From assembly GCA_029204225.1 (NCBI GenBank), contig CM055104.1, positions 44,580,841-44,644,840 of the forward strand: 64,000 nt of DNA, read 5' to 3'. The position numbers and the translations under genes are program-made. Numbering within the stretch: position 1 is the first letter of the stretch; each line of letters starts with the position of its first letter. The notes under the pieces were generated by a model. It was not told the DNA's origin and searched no databases. It was given only the letters and a program-made list of their open reading frames with translations. Of this stretch, positions 14,640-27,154 are shown in pieces. The DNA is from Diphasiastrum complanatum. Taxonomy: Eukaryota; Streptophyta; Lycopodiopsida; Lycopodiales; Lycopodiaceae.

Positions 14640-15110
14640 CCATCTTAGACCACCTCGGTGTGGGCCGAGGGTGCCGATCACTTCTCAGGGTTCCGATTGG
14701 GTGGTCAAGAATGAAGTTCGCTTCGCGAACGAAGGGCATGTACACGGAGGGACGGGCCCTAAAGTGAGGGGAACACAAAAATTTCACAAAAACTACAGAG
14801 CAAACGAGCCAAAAAGAGATAAAAGGTTTAAGCAAATCGTGATGTATCTTGTCAATGTCTTTCTTACCATTTATCGTCGGCTACTTGAGTGGGTCCTCCT
14901 TTTATTTCTCGTTTATGACGGTAGAGCTTCGGCAAAGCTCAGGGCTTTTTTGTTAGTCAGCCTGCCTAGGGGAATGGATTCGTTTCATACTGCCATTGAG
15001 TGGTGGACCACTGGCAATAATGTTTGTCGACCTAACCCTATTGAGATCTTCCCTCCTTTTGTAGTCGGGCAATTCCTTGAAAGAGATTTCTCTCAAATAT
15101 TCAAGGGCCA
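14640..15110. other. GC-richer block with short hairpins, possibly organellar
   Basis: This block between the two direct repeats is visibly richer in GC than its surroundings and has compact hairpins (TTCGCTTCGCGAACGAA at about 14717 and GAGCTTCGGCAAAGCTC at about 14927), a style common in plant mitochondrial spacers. A 202-codon frame runs through it (14629-15237) without a family I recognise. A nuclear insert of mitochondrial DNA is only a suggestion. Confidence 0.25.
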
Positions 15111-15147
15111 AAAGCAAAGAAACAAAAATTCAATATCATCAAATCCT

Positions 15148-15402
15148 CTGATCATCAAGCATCATGATAGGTACGCAATTGACAGAAAAGCGACTTGTAA
15201 TTGCACTTCTGTATGGTCGTTGTTGTGTTTATGGTAAAACTGAGCATCTGCATGGTAAACTATCCTCTACATGTTAGAGGCATTATGACAGCTTGTGTAC
15301 ATGAACATGTGTAGAACAAGTATCCATTGCGTAAAAATTACTTTATATCTAAGCTTTTCTCTAAGTTCTATGCAGTTACGATGTTACGTCTTTGAGCAAG
15401 GT
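15148..15402 (+). repeat. 255-bp direct repeat, copy B
   Basis: Second copy of the repeat at 14194-14448; the GTAAT donor-like site of copy A reads GTCTA here. Confidence 0.8.
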
Positions 15403-15408
15403 CTAAAA

Positions 15409-15731
15409 TGATGATGTAGTGGCCCTCATTCTTAAGACGATAAGAGAAATGAGAAGAGATGATATCATTCGATAATGCACCTTAGATAATGTGCTCACAA
15501 AGCTACAACATGATTCAACACCATTCTCTCTCAGTCCTCCAAATGGAACTCATCGTAGAACATGTCTTTGCTCATGTGTTCATTTTTCTTTTCAGTCTGA
15601 CATGACGATGTAGTGGCCCTCATTCTTAAGATGACAAGTGACATGAGAGGAGATGATACCATTCGATAATGCACCTTAGATAATGTGCTCACAAAGCTAC
15701 AGCATGATTCGGCACCATTCACTCCCTCACC
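15409..15731 (+). repeat. Two imperfect copies of a 130-bp repeat
   Basis: 15409-15541 and 15603-15731 share GATGTAGTGGCCCTCATTCT, then CATTCGATAATGCACCTTAG and the sequence after it. A small local duplication with no coding sign. Confidence 0.8.
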
Positions 15732-16005
15732 CAGCTCCCACAGCCTCTGGAATTGTAAGCGAACCAATGCGGATTATGGAAAGACATTCTTTTCACACCG
15801 CGTTAGAATTTGAAGGTATGTCTTATGATGAACAAAACATTCACGAAGCTTCTGAAGTTGTACAAAGTAAAGTTGTTTGGCAATGGTCGGATTGGAGATG
15901 CTGTAGACTGAGTACAGATAACATACAGTCGCCAGGAAGCATAGGTTACCAAGACATGGCATTTGCATCATTACTATTTGAGCAACATGAATGATCTCAG
16001 TTCTG

Positions 16006-16161
<156 letters not shown>

Positions 16162-16817
16162 GTGCGCAAACACCAAACAACTTAAGATAACATCTCATGA
16201 TGCGATTGAATTATTTCCTCTCAGAGCAAGAGAAAACTTCAGAGAAGGAATTGCTAGGTTCAAACACCAATGGCTCATTAGTGATGAAGTACTATTACCC
16301 GATGAGTCCTCAGACTAAAGCTTGTGATCTCTTCTATCAGGCATGTTGTCTGTTCAAATAAAATTCCGAACGATCGAAAACTGCAGCAGATTCTTTATTC
16401 AATCTTGACCTACCCTCCTTCGATGAGTACTGTGAATTTCCGAGGTAGCGACTACATCACAATGTTGCATATGTGAAGCGTCACACAAGTCAAGCCTAGA
16501 TTAAAATGCCCTAGCTTAGAATTTTTTAAACAACACCTTCTTTGTAGTTTTAGATTATTGAAATTGGATTTGACAAAACTGTTGTTGTTAGAATTGCTCT
16601 TGAACTAGCGTGCGTTGATTTGGTTTTATCAATGTCCTTCGATTGAATAAATTTTACACATGTTAAAAATATTTATTTGTTGTTTTTGCAAGATTTTCTA
16701 CAATTGATATAATATTAGAACAAAAAATAATATTTCAAAAATCAAGAGGTGATCCTCATCCTTTCAATGTCATATTCAAAATTCAACTAATAAATATAAT
16801 AGATAGAAGAACTTAAA

Positions 16818-17480
16818 ATGAATAGAAGAAATAGACGAGCCTTTGCTAGACATCGAACCCAAATAAAATACAAAATTGAATTTCGACCCTATTCAAACAC
16901 ATGGTTTGAATTAACTACATTGGAATCTCAGTGGATTGCCTTATGTAATAAAATAGTCACTAATATGAAATGTTGCTCATTATGTGGAGCATCCACATTT
17001 CAACCAACTAACAAAAATATGTTTGTCTCAAAAGACATAAATGAAATACCCCCGTATTCCATTGCTAATACTATTTTGTCTGAATACACAACTGACCAAG
17101 AAACTTCAAACCGATGGTTTGTTTGCATGATGTGCAAAAAAAAAAAATCGAATAAAGTACTTAGTATTCCTATCTCCTAGTTACGCAAGGTCAATCTTGC
17201 AACTTCATCCCATTGAACTACAAACTTTATCTTTAATTGATGTATCGATTGAAACAACACATAGAGCAACAAGCTATTTACAAGGAACAATTGGAAAATG
17301 ATCAACATTCGAAAATCCTATAGTTTGTTTTAATATCAACCTACAAAAATCTAGAGACACTATAGAAACAACAAATATTATAGAAATGTTACTCAACCAC
17401 AATCTTTTAAACAATCTCAATCCTACAATAGCACATCTATTTGAGTCTCATCCTCGAATACAAGAACATAAGGTATAACG
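16818..17480 (+). pseudogene. Cys-pair (Helitron-like?) N-terminal ORF, decayed
   Basis: 16818-17180 encodes 120 residues with two Cys pairs, CCSLCGASTF and WFVCMMCKKKK, around IPPYSIANTI. This recalls the Cys-rich DUF6570-type region before Helitron replicases (inference from pattern). After a frameshift near the A9 run at 17138, another frame continues YARSILQLHPIELQTLSLID to HLFESHPRIQEHKV, with one stop. It ends at AAG/GTATAACG, a possible splice donor, and a later segment from 17572 (EDVASTSATK, then ENTPPPKRARKTFKSTN and a stop) could be its spliced C terminus. No helicase motifs are visible, so the Helitron idea is weak. Confidence 0.35.
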
Positions 17481-17740
17481 AACATTCTTTTATATATTTT
17501 TATTATGAAATATGAAAATAATTTTAAACTTAACTTTATTGCACGATTTTCAAGTTATCACAGAAGAAGATGTAGCATCAACAAGTGCTACAAAGGTATA
17601 TCAAACTCTGTTTATCTATTACATTTTTTAAAGTTTAACTATGCAAATCTACAAAAAGATACGTTAGATAAATTGTTTGAATGTAGGAAAACACACCTCC
17701 ACCAAAAAGAGCACGAAAAACATTCAAATCTACAAATTAG

Positions 17741-18059
17741 AATGCATCAAAAACAAAAAAAAGTCTACATTGGACAAACAACATCGCTGACAAAAAGATA
17801 TCACCAACACCGTGAAAACCTTCCTTCAAAAATGTTGGCAGATGCATCTCTATATGCTCCTTTTAAAAATAATTTTATTATATCTACAATTTGTACTACT
17901 TGTGACAAAAAGATTGCAAATAATTTAGAATCATTCTATATAGATCTATTTGCTTCATGTGTCTCAAATGGTTATAACATATTAAAAAAAACCTCAAGCA
18001 ATTCCAAAAAATATTGGTACTTGAAAAGGCGTCATATAACTAGACCTTCACCTGCATAG
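17741..18059 (+). pseudogene. GIY-YIG nuclease-like ORF
   Basis: In the 184-codon ORF 17505-18059, residues from the Met near 17741 read KKVYIGQTTSLTKRYHQHR and later NNLESFYIDLF and GYNILKK. These match the YIG, Arg-helix, catalytic Glu and Asn positions of a GIY-YIG endonuclease. The GIY strand is missing; IRM stands where it should be. The part upstream in the same ORF (17505-17740) contains intron-like GT...AG stretches and is probably not coding. GIY-YIG domains are carried by Penelope-like retroelements, some DNA transposons and large DNA viruses; context does not decide. The ORF is open to its TAG at 18057-18059, but the missing motif suggests it is inactive. Confidence 0.5.
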
Positions 18060-18182
18060 CAAGAAGAGAGAGGGAGAGGAGAGAGAGGAGAAAGAGAGTG
18101 GAGAGAGGGAGAGAGAGAACGCCTAGGTTGAGAAAGGCTTCAAGGGCTCGAGCGCCTACCCAAAGCTATTCTATCCCAACGT

Positions 18183-18798
<616 letters not shown>

Positions 18799-18988
18799 AC
18801 AGGGTCCACGGCCCAAAGTAGTGCCGGTCCCTCGGCACTAGGCTGCAACTATCGTGAAGGGGCGTTGTTGTCGGTTCGTTTATTGCTAGAACATGGGTGC
18901 TTCAGGAAAAGCGTGGATAGAATTCACTTACATAAAACCTGAGGCTTTATTGATTGTTGATCAGCAAGAAGCTAGACTTGCCAGATTT

Positions 18989-20550
18989 TCAATAATACAC
19001 ATAAGAGTCTGGTGGCCATATCAGATAACCTTGTTCATTGACAATTGGGTAGTCGAGGCATTCCATTGGAGGATCCCAAGATAAATCTTGCTGATATAAT
19101 GGATCTTCATAGATCGGCACAACTGGTCTCAATGTCATAGACTCCCCCATATCATAATGTGGATATGACATGTTTGTTTGATGCTCTTGTCTATCCAGGT
19201 ATTCGAAGTATGCATCAGCCTGACGACTTTCCTCAGCAGTCAATATCATAGATTTAGGACAAGGCTTTATCATTGTAGGTTCTGGTTTGGGGCAATCATC
19301 AACTTTAGTCTTCTCTTGGTCATTGCACTTTCCCATTGAAGGCTGCGTGATGGCACTTTTTCTTGGATCTTGTGCTGAATTGCCTTCAAGATGCCATGTT
19401 GACGCTAGTCCCCTTTGTAATTCATCACTAAGAATTCTTCGCATTGAGTGCAAAAAAAGCCCTGACAGAATCTGCTGGAGTTCCTCGGTGGAAGGGTTAC
19501 CACAAGCGCATGTCGTTCTACATAGGCCAAATTCCTCCTGGCTGTTTGTGAATTTCTCATCAAGCAATCTCGGCATGGATGATTAACTCTGCATTGTGAA
19601 CATGAGGAATCAAATGTTGACGAATCCCCTCGGTGTGGACATTCAGCACGTTGGTGGTTTCCTCCACATCCATAGCACCTAACTGAGTGTAGTATGCCAT
19701 CACCTCTAAGCTGATAGGCATACACCAGTAACAGATTTCCCTTAGGATCTTCCACAAAATAGACTAGTAGGCTATTATGGTCCTCCATTGAATTCGGTGA
19801 CATGCAAGACGATACAACCAAAACTTCTACCTTGCCATTGTTTGTTGAAGAAACTCGTGATTTAAATGGATCAATCTGACATCCACCCTTCTGGTGAGCT
19901 CCTTGTTGGCTTGATTCTGCTTCTGACCGTTGAACCGCTGGATCTTGCTGTCGACAAGCCTGTTGCTCTGTATTTTGTCCTTTTAACAAGCGCAGATTCT
20001 TTATTGGACACCTAGTATCTGGATGATCTCCAAAGCAGAAGGTACATTCGTCCTTCTCAAGAAACTTAATAGAGCGAGCATAAGCTTGCTGACAACTTAA
20101 AGTGCAAGGTTCTGGATCTTCCACTGCACTTTGTTGCCTTGCATGGGATTCCATTCTTGTTGGATCATTGCTCGTTGTCGACCTTTGTTCCTCTGATTCC
20201 CCATCTAAATAGGGAAAATTCTTCTTCCCGAATGAGATTTTCATCTTGGCAGCATCCTTACAGAGTTGTATAGGTGACGCATAGGATGCTAATTCTGCCA
20301 TACCAGATCTAATTCTTTTGGGCAGTCCAGCATAGTATTTTGCCATGACGATCTGTTCAAGAATCGGTGGATTACAATCCTTCACTAGATGATAGATCTG
20401 ATAGGTGTAGTCTCAAATTGTTTCAGCAGGGAACTTTTTAAATTTCGATAATCCTACAAGGGCGGTCTCCATAGTTCAGCACTAGAATGTCGCAAAGTAG
20501 CTGGTTGGTGAATTGCTTCAAGATTTTCTCAATGTCTCTAGTGTTCCAAC
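18989..20550 (-). pseudogene. Gypsy-type gag with three zinc knuckles
   Basis: Capsid-like start, broken above 20385 (a stop lies in ...KKFPAETI / DYTYQIYHLVKDC), then a 326-codon ORF (20385-19405). It carries three knuckles of spacing CX2CX3HX4C: residues 114-126, 237-249 and 262-274, one base of spacing shorter than the classic CCHC. A second frame, 19576-18989 (195 codons, acidic and Pro/Tyr-rich), overlaps it by 172 nt in the -1 register. An A7 run (T7 on the coding strand) at 19452-19458 lies in the overlap. No protease or polymerase follows; the next thing on this strand is the LTR-like repeat ending at 18798, so this could be a gag-only element. A simple indel could equally explain the frame change. 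Confidence 0.6.
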
Positions 20551-20559
20551 TTTTTTTTT

Positions 20560-21180
20560 TTTCTTTTTTTTTGAAGTGGAAGAAGAAAAAGAAGAGAAGA
20601 AAGGAATTAAGAAAGAGGGATCTGTATGGATGTGAGCAGAAATAGAAATGGATTTAACAGATAACCGCAATGAAAGTTATACTGTCAAGAAAATATGGAG
20701 ATGGACAAAAGAGTGTGGACAGAAGAGTAATGAATGGCTGGTATGGATGATGGTGGAAACTGATTTTTCTTAGTACTGATCAACTTGATCTGAGGTTCAT
20801 TCACTTGGTTCAATCTAGGGATGTTGAATCTTGATGGATATTGTGACTGCAACCTAAATTTGACAAGATCTGATCAGTTTCAGTTGACTAATAGTGTGAT
20901 TTTAGCCCCTTTTCTTGGTTCTTTGTGGTTTTTTTTTTTTTTGAGATTTCTTCAAATTTGAGTGAATCTAACCTTCAACCTTCCTACAGTAGCTGTATAT
21001 GGACCATTTCTAGACAATGTGAGTTTTGCAAGAGTTCTTGATGGGCAGATTTGTCAGGATCTTGAAAAAACTCAGTTTTTTGCACTTTTTCTTAAATATT
21101 TCTAAATCTAACCATTGGATCTTCACAAAAATTTTACAGTAGCCAAATCTTGGTTAGATATATCTAAAAAACTCTTTGCA
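20560..21180. other. Non-coding spacer
   Basis: A T11-C-T10-like pyrimidine run and an A/G-rich stretch at 20545-20620, then AT-rich DNA with runs of T. No gene or named repeat identified. Confidence 0.5.
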
Positions 21181-21183
21181 AAG

Positions 21184-21459
21184 GTTATTTCCTAGCAGAT
21201 CTCAAAAAATCATGGAAAAAGTGCATTTGTTTGGGGTCTTTTTGCAAAATTTTGAGATTTTCTGGGAAAAAACCCTCATAGACTGGTATGCACTTGTATC
21301 TCAGTTAGATTCAACTGCTCACCAATCTGCGACAGTTACTTCCCAAGGAAACTCAAAAAATCTTGACAAAGTGTATTTTTTGTGGTTTTTTTTTGCAAAA
21401 TTTTAATATTTTCTGGGAAAAAACCCTTTCAGACTGGTATGCACTTGTATCTTAGTCAC
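21184..21459 (+). repeat. Imperfect tandem duplication, unit about 151 bp
   Basis: Two copies start at about 21184 and 21335 and share TTTTCTGGGAAAAAACCCT and GACTGGTATGCACTTGTATC. A more diverged third part may lie at 21040-21170. Confidence 0.75.
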
Positions 21460-21513
21460 TTGTAAAATAAGTCATTTTATCTATGATACAATATGTAGCT
21501 CAAATAGAAACTG

Positions 21514-21825
21514 TGTAACTTTTGAACGACAGATTGAATTGAGACGAGTATAGCACCATTAGAAATCCCTTGACAAGAGCTTTCCAACGACAACCAACAT
21601 GACCTAGTTCTGAGCCACGGGTAAAAAGATGATCAAACTCGTCAACCGCGCTCAAGACCAATATAAGATTGACCATTGAGTTTGACCATACAATACTTTG
21701 ACTAAGAATATATTTTTATCCGTAGTTCAAAACTGGACATGTTGGGTGTCGTTGGAAAGCTCTCATCAAGGGATTTCTAATGGCACTATACTCGTCTCAA
21801 TCCGAACTATCATTCAAAAGTTACA
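21514..21825. repeat. Long inverted repeat, arms about 114 bp, spacer 84 bp
   Basis: 21514-21627 matches the reverse complement of 21712-21825 with scattered differences; shared core AGACGAGTATAG...CCATTAGAAATCCC. The transcript would fold into a long hairpin. A foldback/MITE-type element or an inverted duplication are both possible; no clear target duplication was seen. Confidence 0.85.
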
Positions 21826-22029
21826 ATTTTTTTTATAGCCAAAGACTATAATATACAGAGAATGGTTAACCATCGAATACTGTGTGGGCAAGATGACGGG
21901 CATGAAGAGATTTTATTTTTGTATTTTATATTGCAAGAAATTTTTCATCCTTCAAGGCAATCCTTATAGGGCCCTTTTCAAGGCCAAATTTTCTCTAATG
22001 CATAATAAACTCCCAAAGTTTTAACTTGT

Positions 22030-22480
22030 AGATCACGTATGATCCATTGTTGATGCATCATCATTCTCTTCTTGGACCACTGGCTTGATTGTCCATGTGA
22101 TTGGATCAACTTTGACTACATGCTCACGATTTGCAAATGTAATCTTTTCAGTCCCCCAGTTATGAATTACTTGTGCAACTCGTAACCATGGACGTCCATA
22201 AGACACGATAAACATTTGGTGCATCAGGTAAGTCCATTACTACAAAAGTAATGACAAATTGAACTCTAGCAATCTTGACATGTATTATATCTTCTACCAT
22301 GCTCTTAGGTTGTGATCAGTTAGCTAGCTTGACAACAAAACCTGCAGACTTCATCCTTGTAAGGCCCCATTTTGCACATAGCTTTGTTGAGATCAAGTTA
22401 ACTCCTGAACCTCCATCTACCATAGCCGCCTCTTTACCAAACTGTCTACGTTGCATTGGAAGGGTGGTGTTTTTTTGCTC
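22030..22480 (-). pseudogene. Gypsy aspartic protease fragment
   Basis: Minus-strand frames read KEAAMVDGGSGVNLIS (protease active site, D-G-G variant of D-S/T-G), then CAKWGLTRMKSAGFVVKLAN, and later SYGRPWLRVAQVIHNWG, which matches the end of the retroviral-type protease in plant Gypsy pol. Stops and frameshifts interrupt it. It lies upstream, on this strand, of the gag at 18989-20550, the wrong order for one element, so it comes from a separate insertion. Confidence 0.6.
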
Positions 22481-22641
22481 ACTTTTTCAAATATCCCCTA
22501 CATTGAGTACTTTGTTTGATTCTTCAAACCCGACACAAAAGAGTGGCTCATGGTGGGCTATTGGTTCAATCTAAGTCAATTTCTCTATTAATATATCTTG
22601 AAGGATTCTTCATGATGATGTAACTGAGTATTAACATATGT

Positions 22642-25600
22642 TGTGAAATATTCAACTAGTTTAATCATATTTGCTACATTTGTTTATTTGACAAATTGAG
22701 GCCAACTTCAAATTAGACTCAGAGTTTGACTTTTCAAAGTTAATTAGTCTAAATTTCATTTGAATAAATACTTTTTAAAAGTGTTGGGAAAGTTTTACAT
22801 TTTGGAGGGAAAGCCAAGTGGCCAAATAGGGTTTGGACATGTTATAAAAGGATGTAACTCGTAGAGAAGCAGATCTTCTCTCTTCTCTATCTCATTTCAT
22901 GCTTATACATGGTTCTCTTGGATTCTACGATCCAGTGGTGAACTATACTTGTCATATCTTGCAATTCTATGTGTAGAATGATCTATATTTGCTATTTTCA
23001 GGTTCACACGTGTGAAATTCAGTAGCTTGCTAGTCTTGTACGGACATCAATAGTAATTTATGATTTGATTCATGTTTGATCAATTTCTATTAGAGTTTGC
23101 ATTCTATTTTGTGTGTAGATGCTGATTTTTCTACATTGGCAAGCATGGCGGAATAGCTTGTTTTGTAACCAAAGATCTTTAGTAGTTTTGGATCTGAATT
23201 GATCCCAAATCTTTCACATAGTATCAAAGCTTGTATTTCAGATTATGAAGGAGGCAATCACATCTATCAATGATTTGGAGAAGATATCAATTCTAGAGCA
23301 TGCTAGATTGGATTCTATACCAAAATAGAAATTCTTGCATTTGTATATTGGATCTTTTGTAGATCAAAACCCTATATAGGTTTATAAACTTGATCAATTC
23401 TGATTTTTGAATTCACATGTTGGATTTGGCTGATTTTTGGATCATTGGATTAGCCTGAGTGGTGGCTAATAGATTGCATATCAAATTTTTAGCATTTGCA
23501 TGTAGATCTTGAAATTTCAATTTTTTTTTTTATTTTGTCTAAACTCTAATTTTGATTAGGTCTCTAGATAGTGAGGTTGCTAGATTTCATTTGAGTGTGT
23601 TTTAATTTTAAGAAGTGGCAAGAGTCATTAGATTGAGGATAGATCATAGGTTGATCAAGATTTCATGATTCTATGTGTTGATTTGCTTGGTATAAGTGCT
23701 AGAAGAGAATTGAGTAGTTTCAAATCTTTGTGATTTCTCTTTGAAAACATTTTTTGTTGTTCAAAGAAGTGCTTTGTGCAATGATACAGGCTAAAAGAGA
23801 ATATCAGGTCATTGCTACATGGCAACATCAAGTGGAGTCATGTTGGAAGCCAATGATAGGCCGCTTACCTCAAGTAGCTATTCATTGTGGAAAGTGAGGA
23901 TGGAATCACTTCTTGAGATGAATGATGTTTTGGATATTGTTGTAGGTTTGGAGAAGAGGCCAACAACACAACAAGATCAATTGAGGTATGACAAGAGAGC
24001 CAAAAGGGCTCTACACATGATCAAGATAAATGCTACCAATGAGTTTCTTAAGGAAGTTGGTAAGTGTACTTCATCAAGTGAGGCTTGGGAAGCTTTGAAG
24101 AAGCTTTATGAGTCCAAGTCTACTTTTAGAGTGTCGACTCTAAAAAGACAAATCTTTTCTTGTTTTCAAAAGAGTGCAACACTTTTGTTTTGAGAGTGAA
24201 AGCATTGAATGATGAGTTAGCTTGCATTGATGAAAACATTAAGGAAGGAGATCTTGTTCAAGTGCTTCTTAGTGGTTTGTTGGATGACCATTCTAACATT
24301 GTTCAGAGTTTATCTATTCAAAAGACTTTGCCAAGTTTGATGGATCTTCAAGAGATCTTGATCAATAAGAATATAGACTTCAAGCAAGAGGTGGATCTAC
24401 ATCGACACTTCAAGAGGAGGTTGTGTTCACAAATGAAAAACTCAAAGGAAGCAAAAGTAAGTGGTCTAAAGGGCAAGGTCAAGGGAAGGCTTCTTCAAAT
24501 GGCAAAAATAAGGATAGATCAAATATCAAGTGCTTCTATTGTGGCATCAAAGGACACTTTGCTAGTGAGTGCTACAAGAAGAAGAGAGATCAAGGAGACA
24601 AGTAAGGTAATCTTACTTTTGATGGGGATGGTTTGGATGTTCAAGATGCAAATGATGATGCTTTTGTGATGTCTTTATGTATGCTTGTTAATGATGGAGA
24701 TCTAGATCCATGGTGGATTAATAGTGAAACAAGTTCACACATGACTTTTCACAAAGAGTACTTCACTTCTTTGTTGGCATATGGAGATGACAAGTGGGTG
24801 TGTGATCTACATGACCAATGATGGTGAGTGTGCAATCAAAGGGATTGGCACAATTCCTATTTCTCTCTCTACAAATAGGAATGTTCATTTGGAGGATGTC
24901 TTGTTTATTCCATCTATTACCAAGAACTTGCTTAGTGTGAGTCAAATGCTAAGCAAAGGCCTCAAGGTTGAGTTTGTTGGAGATGCTTGTATGATCAAAA
25001 GAAAGGATGTCTTGATTGGAAAAGGTAAAAGGCAAGGAAGGTTGCTTGTGTTATTGCTAACCAAGTTGGATATGTTGCAAGAGAGCAAATACATATTCAA
25101 GAGGTTTGGCATAGAAGGATGGGACACCTCAACTTCCAGTCATTGGAGGTAATGGCTAGAAAGAAGGTCATGATAGGTCTTCCAAGTTCCTTAAGTAGCA
25201 TCACTCATGTTTGTGAGTCTTATACTTTGTGTAAGTCACATAGACTACCTTATACTAGACCTACAAAGTCTTTTCAACTTGTACATTCGGATATTCATGG
25301 AATTACTACAATTAGCAATAGTGGAGCTAAGATGTATGTAACTTCCATTGATGATTTTAGTATATTTGTTGGATATATCTACTAAAGAGCAAATATGAAG
25401 TGTATGATATCTTTGTTAAGTTCAAGAATGAAAAGGAGAACCAATTTTCCACAATGATCAAGTGCTTGAGAAGTGACAATGGTGGTGAGTACATATCTAC
25501 CAAGTTCAAGGCCCATGGGATCAAGAGAGACTATACAACACCAAGGACCCCACAAGAAAATGGAGTGGATGAAAGGAGGAATAGGACTTTATGTGAAAGT

Positions 25601-25880
25601 GCTAGAACCATGAGGTTAAGTGCTAATCTTGATAAACCATTTTGGGATCAAGCTGTGTTGTGTGCCAATTTCTTGTGCAATAGGTGGCCGAGTGCTATTT
25701 TGGATGGAAGGACACCTTTTGAGATGCTATTCAAGAGGAGGCCAAGTGTCAACTTTATGAAAACTTTTGGATGCACATGCTATGTCAACATTACTCTTAA
25801 TGATAGGACCAAGGAGAATCCATCTTCAAGGAAAGGTATTTTTGTTGGATATAGTGAGATGAGTGTTGATATAGTGAGGT
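22642..25880 (+). mobile_element. Truncated Copia retrotransposon (copy 2)
   Basis: Same family as copy 1. The 5' LTR 22642-23218 (577 bp) has lost about 70 bp of U3 relative to copy 1; TATA box 22843-22850. A degenerate primer-binding site TAGTATCAAAGC follows at 23219. Gag, knuckle, protease and integrase relics run 23819-25870; homology then stops within the region after the integrase core. No RT, RNase H or 3' LTR is present. Confidence 0.88.
23819..25880 (+). pseudogene. Copia gag-protease-integrase relic (copy 2)
   Basis: Gag starts MATSSGVMLEANDRP at 23819 and is frameshifted near 24170 by a short deletion. The zinc knuckle CFYCGIKGHFASEC (about 24528) and a mutated protease WWINSETSSHMTF (catalytic Asp changed to Asn, about 24711) follow. 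The integrase shows HSDIHG and RSDNGGEY, but AERK has become DERR, and stops break the frame near 25383. The second D and the E region remain in 25400-25882. Compared with copy 1 it has more frame damage, but it keeps TGG where copy 1 has the TGA stop. Confidence 0.85.
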
Positions 25881-26164
25881 GAGTGTTGTCTGATTCTGGA
25901 AACGGCATGGAATATTCTAGAATATGGCAAGAGGCTTCTGCAATAAGCCCAAATAATACAATTATGCTCCATGGCACTTATTAGCCTAAGGCCCAATGTT
26001 GGACTCGCATGTTTGTAATACTTCCGACTCTCTACTTTCAATAAAGTATTGTAAACTTAGCTTTTTTAAAGTTCTTAAGTTGCGAAACACAACTTGACCT
26101 CAAGAAACACAAAGTGATCTTGACGGTCAAGATAGTGATCCTGATGGAACTTCAATAGCCAATC

Positions 26165-26374
<210 letters not shown>

Positions 26375-26579
26375 AACACATCTGTCATGTCCGTTATTAA
26401 TGGCGTGCATGGCTCATAGTTTCAAAATATGATTTGACAAATCAGTCTTAATGATGGTAAGACCGTTTATAAAATGGAAATAATGAAAAGAAATAAAAAA
26501 TAAATCCGGTTTTATGTATAAGCGTAAACACGTGGGAGGAAATTTAACATGTCCATCATTTTAAATAGATGGATACAAA

Positions 26580-27145
26580 AAGTCCGTAGAAAGATTTTCA
26601 AATGATCCTTGAAAAGATACTAGAAAGATTCTAAAAAATGATCCACAAAAATTATAAGAAATTCTTTCACAAATTGGGTGAGTCTCAAAAAATTCTCGAA
26701 TGAGTCTGTATTGATTTTTTAAAGATTCTCAAAAGATACTCAAAAAATTTTGGAAAGAGATTTTCAAAAAGATTCCAAAAAAGTCTTGAAAAATTCTTGA
26801 AAAGATTCTAGTAAGATGGTCGAAAATTTCTCGAAATATTCGCGAAAATAGAAATGCAGTAGAAAATTTCTCAAAAACTGGAAGAAAGATGCTAAAAAAA
26901 TTCTCGAAAAGCTGGATAAAATAGCTAGAAAAAGTTCTCGAAAAATTAAAAAAAGATATAGTAGAAAATTTCTCAAAAACTAGGAGAAAGATACTAGAAA
27001 AATTCTCAAAAAAATTGGAGAGAGATTCTAGAAAAATGCTAGAAAGTAGTAGAAAATTCACAAACAATTCTAGAAAAGATAGTAGAAAAGTTGCGAGAAA
27101 TTCCAAAAAGATCCTAGAAAAGAATGAGAAAAGGAAAAGAAAAAA
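26580..27145 (-). repeat. A-rich degenerate short-unit repeat
   Basis: About 560 bp of variants of GAAAATTCTCAAAAA / AAAGATTCTAGAAAA at 13-20-bp irregular spacing. It lies right after the end of the Gypsy pol frame on the minus strand (27155), so it is probably the 3' untranslated part of that element. Phe/Leu/Ser-rich minus-strand ORFs across it are artefacts. Confidence 0.75.
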
Positions 27146-27154
27146 AAATTCTTG

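Noticed and set aside
14194-15402. A small LTR (TRIM) element formed by the 255-bp direct repeats
   Set aside because: The repeats lack TG...CA ends, and no primer-binding site or purine tract adjoins them.
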